From contig WGMD01000034.1 of NCBI GenBank assembly GCA_016125255.1, forward strand, positions 1 through 44,128: a stretch of DNA of 44,128 nucleotides, written 5' to 3'. The notes beneath the pieces were generated by a model that was not told the origin of the DNA, did no database searches, and was given only the letters and a program-made list of their open reading frames with translations. The position numbers and the translations under genes are program-made. Shown here piece after piece: positions 16,844 through 24,158 of this stretch; position 1 is the first letter of the stretch; each line of letters starts with the position of its first letter. This DNA is from Planctomycetota bacterium (lineage in GTDB: Bacteria; Planctomycetota; Phycisphaerae; Phycisphaerales; Zrk34).

Positions 16844-17616
16844 TTGCTGGCCCCTTCATAGCTGTAGATGTTGTCCGCCGCGGCTTTGGCCAGCGCGGCG
16901 TTGGCTGCGGTCAGCGTATTACCCTGCATCTGAAGCGCGAGCTGCCGATAATCGCCGAAGCTGCCATCGGGACCGGCGGAGGCGAAGTATGAGAAGGGCT
17001 TCTTGGGCATGACGGCTTCAGGCGTGCCCGAATAGCTCACGCCGGTCTGCACATAGACGATGCGTTTGCCCCATGCATCATCAACTTCCAGCCAGTTCGG
17101 GCTACTGTTGACGCGATACACCTTCTCGCTCAAGCTCGAGAGCAACTTGGCAGGCGCGCTGCTGCTGCCGGACGACACGATCACAGAGACGAACCGAAGA
17201 ATGGTGTACGACTCCCAGGTGCTAGCGTTATTGATCGTCAGCGCGCTGTTGGCGCCGCCGATGGGCGGGGCGGAGGAGACGTACGTTGTGCTGTTGCCGC
17301 TGATGTCCACGGGGCTGCCGGTGAGGCGTTCAAACTCCGCGTTAACGCCTTCGAGCGCGTTGAGTGTCGTGCGGGTCTGGTTTTTCTCGGCGGGCTGGAT
17401 CGTGCCGGGGCCGTAGGCGATGCCGATGCCCAGCAGGATCATGATGATCACGATGACCACGAGGATCTCAACGAGCGAGAACGCGGCACGGGAAGTGCGG
17501 CGTGGGGAGTGCGGCGTGGGGAGTGCAGATGCAGCTTCCACGCCCGCGGAACGCTTCCGATCGGTTTTCACTCCACACTCCGAACTCCACATTCCCAATT
17601 TGTTTTTCGTTTTCAT
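16840..17616 (-). CDS. GspG-like pseudopilin with a leader lengthened by a repeat element
   Basis: The 258-residue protein ends in AGPDGSFGDYRQLALQ...ADNIYSYEGASK, a calcium-loop-like C-terminus that recurs in the next pseudopilin upstream and supports a GspG-type call. The pilin signature SRAAFSLVEILVVIVIIMILLGIGIAYGP begins only at about residue 45, with Ala at -1. The preceding 45 residues are far longer than a normal 6-20 residue leader and are encoded by an inverted, tandemly repeated element (17491-17596) in frame. Prepilin peptidase would remove this part if the leader still works. Start ATG 17616 overlaps the upstream stop as ATGA. Confidence 0.78.
   Translation of the reverse strand: MKTKNKLGMWSSECGVKTDRKRSAGVEAASALPTPHSPRRTSRAAFSLVEILVVIVIIMILLGIGIAYGPGTIQPAEKNQTRTTLNALEGVNAEFERLTGSPVDISGNSTTYVSSAPPIGGANSALTINNASTWESYTILRFVSVIVSSGSSSAPAKLLSSLSEKVYRVNSSPNWLEVDDAWGKRIVYVQTGVSYSGTPEAVMPKKPFSYFASAGPDGSFGDYRQLALQMQGNTLTAANAALAKAAADNIYSYEGASK
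17491..17596 (-). repeat. Hairpin element with tandem-repeat arms (A), inside a pseudopilin leader
   Basis: On the minus strand the 5' arm is a run of GGAATGTGGAGTTCGGAGTG-like units (17569-17595). The 3' arm carries CACTCCCCACGCCG repeated (17491-17525). About 43 bases lie between the arms. It keeps the reading frame open. The same type of unit is found in element B at 19130-19238. Confidence 0.7.
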
Positions 17617-18218
17617 TTGGAGCTCTCCAGATCGAAGCTGTAGAGGTTGTCCGCGGACAGGGTGCGCTGCTGCGGATCGTTCGAGTCGAGGTTGCCGAAC
17701 TGCCCGTCGGGTCCGGCGGAGACGACGAACGGCCGCAGGTTCGGGGAAGTCTGAAAGCGTTTGACGGTCGCCGCGGCGTCGGGGTCGGCGGCGTTGGGAT
17801 CGACGTACAGGAGCGGCTGGCCGAAGCCGTCGACGACGGTGAACCAGCCGTCCGCGCCGTAGGTCAGCCCCGGCAGGTCCGCCACCAGCGACCCGGTCGT
17901 CGGGCTCGATCGCAGGTCGGCGATGCAGCGGCCCATGGCGGTTTTGATGTGGCGCGGCTCGCCGAGGCCGGGGTATTCGCCGTGCGCCTGATGGAACACT
18001 TCAATGCACCGATTGAGCGTGCGGAGCGTAGCGAGCGTCTGTCGCTGCGCCGAGTCATTGACGAGCGCATCGGACACGCCCACCAGCACGCCGAGCACGA
18101 GCGTGATGACCACCACGGCCGCGACGAGCTCCAGCAGCGTCATGCCGGCGACGCGGCGCATCGGATGCATCCGATGCGATGCGGTTTGCCGGCGGGTTGT
18201 CCAAGTCACATGAATCAT
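17613..18218 (-). CDS. GspG-like pseudopilin
   Basis: From ATG 18218 (AGCAGGG just upstream, 22 bases after the preceding stop) the product has 201 residues. The frame also extends to 18287, but that would overlap the neighbouring gene without a clear ribosome site. The pilin signature is RRVAGMTLLELVAAVVVITLVLGVLVGVSDALV, with Gly at -1 and Glu at +5. The C-terminal VVSAGPDGQFGNLDSNDPQQRTLSADNLYSFDLESSK resembles the calcium-binding end of GspG. It shares the SAGPDG-FG...DN-YS ending with the next gene, so the two are probably duplicates. Confidence 0.8.
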   Translation of the reverse strand: MIHVTWTTRRQTASHRMHPMRRVAGMTLLELVAAVVVITLVLGVLVGVSDALVNDSAQRQTLATLRTLNRCIEVFHQAHGEYPGLGEPRHIKTAMGRCIADLRSSPTTGSLVADLPGLTYGADGWFTVVDGFGQPLLYVDPNAADPDAAATVKRFQTSPNLRPFVVSAGPDGQFGNLDSNDPQQRTLSADNLYSFDLESSK

Positions 18219-18240
18219 GCCCTGCTCTCTTGCGATCCGG

Positions 18241-19239
18241 TCAGGGGCCGGGCCAGACGATGTCGTCGGCCGTGCCGAATTTGTCATCCGGTCCCGCGGC
18301 GACGAGGATGAATTCCGCGGTGCGCATGCTCAACGTCAATCCCTCGACCGCGCCGGTCGTCGGACCACCGCTGGAGTTGGCCAGCGCCCAATAGCCCTCG
18401 ATGATGATGCTCGGATTGTTTTCGATGCGCGGGGAGGGCGTCGACGCGTTGTCGGAGGTGTCGATGGCGACGTTGATGAGCGTGTCGTTTTCAGTGCGAT
18501 TAAACGCCCCGGCGGTACCCCAGATGCGGTTCGCTTCGGTGCTGTCGTTGAGCAGGCCGAGCTTGCCGGTCAGACTCTTGCGGTAGTAGAGAATCGGCGC
18601 GTGCACGCCGCTGGACGGCATGGTCAACACGTAGGCCCCGTCGCGTTTGGGGAAGGTCGAGGTGTTGTAGACTTCACCGCTCGTCTGCCCGCCGCTGGCG
18701 TCGGCGTCGAAGCGCGCCTGCACCGTCTGATCGTTGTTGATTTTCAGGTAGGGACCATAGGTCACGGTGCCGATCTTGAATCCGGCGCCGGGCTTGCCGT
18801 CGTCGTACGCCGCGGACGGTTTGCCGGCGGTCATCGAGCCGAGGATCGCCTGCGTGAGCAGCTCGCCGCCGTTCCAGTTGGCGTAGTTGCCCTTGGCGGA
18901 GCCGAACGTCGTGGCGTTGGCGCTGCCGGTGATCTGCGTGTAGTCGCTGGGCGGGTAGCCCTTGCAGTCGCGTTCGTAGGCACTGGCGGCGATAGCGATG
19001 GCGTTCAGAAACGAGTTGGTCGCCGTGATCACGCCCTGCTTGGAGAACTGCCCGACCGCGCCGACGACCAGCCCGAGCAGGAGCAGAATGATGGCGATGA
19101 CGACGAGCATTTCGACGAGCGTGAAGCCCGTGCGGAGTTTGGAGCGGGGAGTGCGGAAGGAAGACCATGCCGCTCCGCGCACGCCGCGTCCGCCGTCCTT
19201 CTTCACTCCGCATTCCACATTCCACATTCCGCATTCCAT
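18241..19239 (-). CDS. GspG-like pseudopilin with a repeat-derived leader
   Basis: From ATG 19239 (AAGGA nine bases upstream, 17 bases after the gspF stop) the protein has 332 residues. The pilin signature LRTGFTLVEMLVVIAIILLLLGLVVGAVGQF starts at about residue 38, with Gly at -1 and Glu at +5. The leader before it is encoded entirely by repeat element B. The start codon itself lies in a GGAATG unit. The C-terminus EFILVAAGPDDKFGTADDIVWPG is a GspG-like calcium loop. In the middle the domain is larger than in ordinary GspG. The gene heads the pseudopilin chain after gspF. Confidence 0.8.
   Translation of the reverse strand: MECGMWNVECGVKKDGGRGVRGAAWSSFRTPRSKLRTGFTLVEMLVVIAIILLLLGLVVGAVGQFSKQGVITATNSFLNAIAIAASAYERDCKGYPPSDYTQITGSANATTFGSAKGNYANWNGGELLTQAILGSMTAGKPSAAYDDGKPGAGFKIGTVTYGPYLKINNDQTVQARFDADASGGQTSGEVYNTSTFPKRDGAYVLTMPSSGVHAPILYYRKSLTGKLGLLNDSTEANRIWGTAGAFNRTENDTLINVAIDTSDNASTPSPRIENNPSIIIEGYWALANSSGGPTTGAVEGLTLSMRTAEFILVAAGPDDKFGTADDIVWPGP
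19130..19238 (-). repeat. Hairpin element with tandem-repeat arms (B), forming the start of a pseudopilin gene
   Basis: On the minus strand the 5' arm consists of GGAATGC/GGAATGT units ending in GGAGTGAAGAAGG (19197-19237). The 3' arm is CCTTCCGCACTCCCCGCTCC plus AAACTCCGCAC (19130-19160), complementary to part of the first. The start codon is the ATG of the first unit. Confidence 0.7.
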
Positions 19240-19256
19240 GGGTTCGTTCCTTTGTC

Positions 19257-20549
19257 TCAGCTCGACACCGACTGAATCAGCTTGACGAGCGGCAGGAAGA
19301 GCGCGACGACGATGAAGCCGACCGATCCGCCCAGGAACACGACCATCATCGGTTCGAGCAGACTGATCAGCGCGCCGACGGCGGTATCGACTTCGTCGTC
19401 GTAGTTGTCGGCGATCTTCATGAGCATCTTGTCCAGGTCGCCGGTCTCTTCGCCGACGTCGATCATGTTCACCACGATCGAGTCGCACACGCGGGCCTCG
19501 CGCAGCGGCGCGGCGAACGATTCACCCTCGCGGATTGAGTCGTGCACTTTCTGAAGCGCCTGCTCGAAGACCCAGTTGCCGACCGTGTCGCGGGCGATGA
19601 GGATCGCTTCGAGGATCGGCACGCCGGCGCTGATGAGCGTGCCGAGCGTTCGGGTGAAGCGGGCGATGGCGGTGAGGCGGATCAGGTTGCCGATGACGGG
19701 GATGCGCATCATCGAAATGTCGAGGATGGCGTTGCCCGCCTTGGTCTTGCGCATCATCTTCGTGATGAACAGGAAGATGACGGGCGAGCAGATGATCCAT
19801 GCCCAACCCGGGATCAACTGCCCCTCGTTGGACCCGGCGATCCAGTTGGAGAGGTTGATCAGGAACTGCGTCGGCGCGGGCAGTTCCGTGTCGAAGTCCT
19901 TGAAGATTTCCTGGAACTTGGGCACGACCATGATCATGATGCCGATGAGGATCAGCACGGCGACGGTGATGACCACGGAGGGGTAGATCATGGCGCCGAT
20001 GATCTTGCGCTTCAAGCGCTGGGCCTTTTCCATGAAGTCGGCCAGGCGCTGGAGGATGATGTCCAGCACGCCGCCGACTTCACCGGCGGCGATCATCTTG
20101 GAGTAGAGCCGATCGAAGACCTTCGGATGCTTGGCCATCGACTCCGACAGCGACGAGCCGCCTTCGACTTCGCCCTGAATGTCGAAGAGGGTGTTCTTGA
20201 GTTTGCCGGGCTTCTGCTGATCGGTGAGGATCTGCAGGGAGCGGAGAATCGGCAGGCCGGCGTCCTGAAGGGTCGAAAGCTGGCGCGTGAACTGCGTGAG
20301 GACTTTCTTGGAGACGCCGCCGATCGTGATCGTGATTTCGGTGGCTTTTTTCTTGCCGGCCTTTTCCGCGGCGCCGCTGGGAGCCGGGGCGCCGCCTTTG
20401 CGCTTGCGGACTTTCTTTTCGCGCACGCTGGTGGGGAAGAAGCCCTGCGCCTTGATGCGGTTGATCGCATCTTCGCTGCTGGGGGCGTCGACGGTGCCCT
20501 TCTGCGGCTTGCCGGTCTGATCGAGTGCTTCGAACTGATAGGAAGGCAT
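19257..20549 (-). CDS. gspF: Type II secretion / type IV pilus inner-membrane platform protein (GspF/PilC)
   Basis: The 430-residue protein has the two repeated T2SSF domains. The first begins LTQFTRQLSTLQDAGLPILRSLQIL (about residue 85), with KMIAAGEVGGVLDIILQRLADF. The second begins IARFTRTLGTLISAGVPILEAILIA (about 290), with NMIDVGEETGDLDKMLMKIADNYDDEVD. Hydrophobic segments occur near 190-210, 250-270 and 400-420. The N-terminal YQFEALDQTGKPQKGTVDAPS is typical. The Lys/Arg-rich linker at 45-70 is unusual but common in this lineage, as I recall. It is the platform that couples ATPase rotation to pilin addition. GGAG lies seven bases before the start. Confidence 0.93.
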   Translation of the reverse strand: MPSYQFEALDQTGKPQKGTVDAPSSEDAINRIKAQGFFPTSVREKKVRKRKGGAPAPSGAAEKAGKKKATEITITIGGVSKKVLTQFTRQLSTLQDAGLPILRSLQILTDQQKPGKLKNTLFDIQGEVEGGSSLSESMAKHPKVFDRLYSKMIAAGEVGGVLDIILQRLADFMEKAQRLKRKIIGAMIYPSVVITVAVLILIGIMIMVVPKFQEIFKDFDTELPAPTQFLINLSNWIAGSNEGQLIPGWAWIICSPVIFLFITKMMRKTKAGNAILDISMMRIPVIGNLIRLTAIARFTRTLGTLISAGVPILEAILIARDTVGNWVFEQALQKVHDSIREGESFAAPLREARVCDSIVVNMIDVGEETGDLDKMLMKIADNYDDEVDTAVGALISLLEPMMVVFLGGSVGFIVVALFLPLVKLIQSVSS

Positions 20550-20560
20550 GGGTGTGCTCC

Positions 20561-20583
20561 AAAAAACACGCCGCGAGCGGCGT
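20561..20583 (-). terminator. Rho-independent terminator between gspE and gspF
   Basis: ACGCCGC-TC-GCGGCGT is a 7-base hairpin followed on the minus strand by GTTTTTT. It lies inside the 63-base gap. A second hairpin, GGTCCC-GCC-GGGACC, precedes it. It would partly separate expression of the ATPase gene from gspF and the pseudopilins. Confidence 0.65.
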
Positions 20584-20612
20584 CGCCAAGCGGTCCCGGC
20601 GGGACCAACGCG

Positions 20613-22412
20613 TCATTCCTCTTCCATCACGGTCTCACGCACGACCTCCTCGATCGTGGTCAATCCTTCAAAGATGCCCATGAGGCCCGACTGGCGCAGC
20701 GTCCGCATGCCGCGCTTGCGCGACTCGGCGCGCAGCACGTTCGTCGAGGCATGCTCCATGACCAGTTCCTTGACCTCGTCATCGAGCACCATGATCTCGA
20801 AGATCGCCAGGCGGCCCCGGTAGCCGGTCTGATTGCAGTATTCGCAGCCCTTGCCGCGGTAGAACGTCTTGCCCGCGATGTCCTCCGGCGAAAGCTGAAG
20901 CTCCATGAGCTGCTCTTCCGTCGGGTGATACTCCTCGCGGCAACGCACGCACACGCGCCGCACCAGCCGCTGCGCCACCACGCCTTCGAGCGTCGCCGTC
21001 ACAAGGAACGGCTCGAGCCCCAGATCCAAAAGCCGCGCGATCGACGACGGCGCGTCATTGGTATGCAACGTCGAGAACACCAGGTGACCGGTCAGCGAGG
21101 CCTGCACGGCGATCTGCGCCGTCTCCAGGTCGCGCATTTCGCCCACGAGGATGATGTCCGGGTCCAGTCGCAGGAAGCTTCGCAGCGCCTTGGCGAACGT
21201 CATCCCCTGATCGACGTTGACCTGCACCTGCACCAGGCCGTCGATGTCGTATTCAACGGGGTCTTCGCAGGTGAGGATCTTCGTTTCGATGTCGTTGAGT
21301 TCGTTCAGCGCGGCGTAGAGCGTCGTCGTCTTGCCCGAACCGGTCGGCCCGGTGACGATCACGATCCCGTTGGGCTTGCCCATGAGCTGCCGGAAGCGCT
21401 CCAGATCGTCTTCGCGCAGTCCCACGCGCTCCAGATCCAGCTGCACGTTGGACCGGTCCAGCACGCGCATCACGACGCTTTCGCCGAAGATCGTCGGCAA
21501 CACGCTCACACGCAGATCGACCGGCTGATCCTGCACGACCAGCTCGATGCGCCCGTCCTGCGGCATGCGCCGCTCGGAAATGTCCAGGTTCGACATGACC
21601 TTGATGCGCGACGTGATCGCCATCGACAGATGCCGCGGCGGCGGAATCATCTCGTACAGCACGCCGTCCACGCGGTATCGCATCTTGAACTCGTGCTCGA
21701 ACGGCTCAAAGTGAACGTCCGACGCCTTGTCCTTGATCGCCTGAAGCAGCACGAGGTTGACGAGCCGCTTGACCATGTTGTCTTCGGCGGCGGCAATGAG
21801 CGTCTCCAGGTCGATCGACTCGCCGCGGCCTTCCAGTTCCGTCAGCGTGCCGGACATCTGGCTGATCAGCCCGGCGATCGATTCGCTGTCCTGACCGTAA
21901 TGGCGGGCGATGTAGTCGTCGATCTGCTTGACGGGCGCGACGACGGTGTTGACGTTCTTGAAGCCCATGAGCAGGCGCAGGTCGTCGACCGCGCGGAAGT
22001 TGTCCGCGGACTTCATCGCGATGGTGATCGTCTTGGTCGTCTCGTCGTACTTGAGCGGAACGACGTGATACACCCGGGCGGTCTCGGCCGGCAGAAGCTC
22101 GAGCACCGACGCGGGAATTTCCAGATTGTCGAGGTTGAGCGTCTCCATGCCCGCCTGCGAGGCGAGCGCGGCGTTGACGTCCTCGGCGGTCACGTACCCG
22201 AGTTCGACCAGAAGCTGCCCGAGCGGCAGACGCTGACGCTGGCCCTGAATGCCCAGCGCTTCGTGGACCTGCTCGCGCGTGACCTTGCCCATCTTGATCA
22301 AGATGCGGCCGATCTTCCGCCCGCGCAGCTCGTCGATGCCGGGTTTGGGGGCTTTACCACCGGCGGCCGGTGCGGCCGCCTGGGGCTTGGGGGATTTGGT
22401 TTCTTCCGCCAT
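20613..22412 (-). CDS. gspE: GspE/PilB assembly ATPase with MshEN-like N-terminus
   Basis: ATG 22412 is chosen because AAGGAG lies seven bases upstream; the frame extends further to 22532. The 599-residue protein starts with an Ala/Pro/Lys-rich tail, then two MshEN-like motifs: GRKIGRILIKMGKVTREQVHEAL near 30 and LGQLLVELGYVTAEDVNAALASQ near 63. Such motifs bind c-di-GMP in several ATPases. The ATPase core has Walker A GPTGSGKTTTL, Walker B IILVGEMRD, the His box HLVFSTLHTND, and a zinc-binding set CVRC...CEYC-NQTGYRGR. It is the assembly motor. A terminator separates it from gspF and a long leader precedes it. Confidence 0.92.
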   Translation of the reverse strand: MAEETKSPKPQAAAPAAGGKAPKPGIDELRGRKIGRILIKMGKVTREQVHEALGIQGQRQRLPLGQLLVELGYVTAEDVNAALASQAGMETLNLDNLEIPASVLELLPAETARVYHVVPLKYDETTKTITIAMKSADNFRAVDDLRLLMGFKNVNTVVAPVKQIDDYIARHYGQDSESIAGLISQMSGTLTELEGRGESIDLETLIAAAEDNMVKRLVNLVLLQAIKDKASDVHFEPFEHEFKMRYRVDGVLYEMIPPPRHLSMAITSRIKVMSNLDISERRMPQDGRIELVVQDQPVDLRVSVLPTIFGESVVMRVLDRSNVQLDLERVGLREDDLERFRQLMGKPNGIVIVTGPTGSGKTTTLYAALNELNDIETKILTCEDPVEYDIDGLVQVQVNVDQGMTFAKALRSFLRLDPDIILVGEMRDLETAQIAVQASLTGHLVFSTLHTNDAPSSIARLLDLGLEPFLVTATLEGVVAQRLVRRVCVRCREEYHPTEEQLMELQLSPEDIAGKTFYRGKGCEYCNQTGYRGRLAIFEIMVLDDEVKELVMEHASTNVLRAESRKRGMRTLRQSGLMGIFEGLTTIEEVVRETVMEEE

Positions 22413-22803
22413 CGGGAACTCCTTCACACGGCCGCGGCTTCGATCGGGCCTGCGCTCAGGCCCAACCGGTGGATCGTTTCCCGCCGCCCGCAGTCGGATT
22501 TCCGCGGCGCCGACCTGGGGAATTTCACCCACTCCTGGAGCGGGTCAAAATTCGCCGGGTCGGCCCCGCGAAGGTCGGTCTTCCCTGGCCGACGTCCGCT
22601 GGGGCCGCTGCCTGAGTCAAGCGCCCTCGCGTCCAACCACCTCTCCGACTTCGTGCCCGATCCGCCTTCTCGCAACTGGCGATTGGGGCGACGACCTCTC
22701 ATCGGTTGGACGCTTCGCCGCTCAGGTTTCACGCGCCGCCGGCCGCAGGGGATCCGGCCGGCCACGCAAATCTCGTTCCCACCCTCTCGATTCCCACAAC
22801 CCA
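22413..22803 (-). other. Long GC-rich leader of the gspE gene
   Basis: About 390 bases lie between the promoter candidate and the start codon. They contain GC-rich inverted repeats (for example GGGCCTG-CGCT-CAGGCCC at 22446-22463). An open frame crosses it but shows no domain. I see no known riboswitch consensus. Regulation through the leader is only a possibility. Confidence 0.35.
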
Positions 22804-22831
22804 TTATTAACAGATTGCAGCCCTCACACAA
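22804..22831 (-). promoter_or_regulatory. Possible sigma70-type promoter for gspE
   Basis: TTGTGT (22826-22831) and TAATAA (22804-22809) on the minus strand are separated by 16 bases in an AT-rich patch that stands out from the GC-rich surroundings. Confidence 0.35.
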
Positions 22832-22899
22832 TACCCATTTTGACCCAAAAACAAGGTAGACATTTATTTTTCGGTTCATATATTGCCATGATATGCATT

Positions 22900-22936
22900 C
22901 AAAATAATAAATCGCCCGCGAACGTCGGCGCGCGGG
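22900..22936 (-). terminator. Likely terminator after pilT
   Basis: CCCGCG ... CGCGGG (22915-22936, 10-base loop) is followed on the minus strand by CGATTTATTATTTT. It lies about 30 bases past the pilT stop. Confidence 0.5.
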
Positions 22937-22967
22937 TGATCATGTTTTACACAGTCAATTTGTCAGT

Positions 22968-24113
22968 TTAATCCGCCCCGCCCGCTTCTTCATCGAGCTC
23001 AGCGCGGTTGATGGTTCCGCCCGCCCGGTGGACTTTATCGACCAGCGACCCCGGCTCGCGGGCCTTGTCGATCATATCCTCCGCTGAAATCTTGCCTTCG
23101 GTATACAGCTTCCAGAGATGGTCATCGAGGAGCTGCATGCCGAACTTGCGGCCGGTCTGGATGGCGGAGTCGATATAAGTGACGGGCTTGCCTTCACGTA
23201 TCAGATTGGCGATCGCGGGGGTCACAAGCATGAACTCGTACGCGGCGACCATGCCCGCCGTGTCGCAGCGCGGCATCAGGGCCTGGCTGATCACCGCCAT
23301 CAGACTCGTCGAAAGCTGCACACGAATCTGCGCCTGCTGGTTCGTCGGAAAAGCGTCGATGACGCGGTTGATGGTGCCACCGGCCGAATTAGTATGAAGC
23401 GTCCCGAATACAAGGTGTCCCGTTTCCGCCGCTCGAATAGCCGCCTCAATCGTCTCAAGGTCACGCATTTCACCCACGAGGATCACATCGGGGTCCTGAC
23501 GCAGGGCGCGACGCAGGGCTTCCGAAAAACTGGGGACATCCGCCCCGACTTCGCGCTGGTTGACAATGGACATTTTGTGCGGGTGGTAGTATTCGATCGG
23601 GTCCTCGACGGTGATGATGTGCCGGTCGAGGGTCTCGTTGACGTTGTTGATCATGGCGGCCAGCGAGGTCGATTTCCCGGAGCCGGTCGGCCCGGTGACG
23701 AGGAACAGACCGCGCGGCCGGCGGATCAGATCGCGGCAGATTTTGGGCAGGCCGATCTGGTCCAGCCCAAGGAGCTTATTGGGAATTTGGCGCAGGACGA
23801 GGGCGAGATTGCCGCGCTGGCGGAAGATGGCGACACGGAAGCGGGCCTTGTCGCCGAAGGCGAACCCGAAGTCGCAGCCGCCCAGTTCCTGAAGCTCCTG
23901 CTGGGAGCGTTCGGGGGAGATGGACTTCATCAGCGCGACGGTGTCATCGGGTTCGAGGATCTTGGTCTTCAGCTCGCGCAGATGGCCGTGCAGGCGGATG
24001 GTCGGGGGCTTGCCGACGGTCAGGTGGAGGTCGGAGCCCCCCTGCTTGACCATGGTTTCGAGCAGGCGGTCGATCTGGACGGTGGGACCGGTATTGGAGC
24101 CGGCTGTGGACAT
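22968..24113 (-). CDS. pilT: Twitching/retraction ATPase PilT
   Basis: The 381-residue protein has normal PilT length. It shows the start VQIDRLLETMVKQGGSDLHLTVGKPP, Walker A GPTGSGKST near 143, an Asp box, Walker B PDVILVGEMRDLET, and the PilT-specific AIRAAETGHLVFGTLHTNSA. It lacks the zinc-binding cysteines of GspE/PilB. PilT depolymerises pili and powers retraction. Its presence suggests that the locus makes a retractable pilus, or at least shares parts with one. It starts 45 bases after the stop of the first gspE and probably shares its promoter. Confidence 0.93.
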   Translation of the reverse strand: MSTAGSNTGPTVQIDRLLETMVKQGGSDLHLTVGKPPTIRLHGHLRELKTKILEPDDTVALMKSISPERSQQELQELGGCDFGFAFGDKARFRVAIFRQRGNLALVLRQIPNKLLGLDQIGLPKICRDLIRRPRGLFLVTGPTGSGKSTSLAAMINNVNETLDRHIITVEDPIEYYHPHKMSIVNQREVGADVPSFSEALRRALRQDPDVILVGEMRDLETIEAAIRAAETGHLVFGTLHTNSAGGTINRVIDAFPTNQQAQIRVQLSTSLMAVISQALMPRCDTAGMVAAYEFMLVTPAIANLIREGKPVTYIDSAIQTGRKFGMQLLDDHLWKLYTEGKISAEDMIDKAREPGSLVDKVHRAGGTINRAELDEEAGGAD

Positions 24114-24158
24114 AGAGCCAATCCCTTCACAAACGATGATTCAAGGATTCGGATTCGA

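Noticed and set aside
22413-22803. Riboswitch in the gspE leader
   Set aside because: GC-rich with hairpins, but I could not match any known consensus such as c-di-GMP classes.
19542-22859. 1105-residue open frame opposite gspF and gspE
   Set aside because: Antisense to two clear genes; rich in His, Arg and Asp as expected for a shadow.
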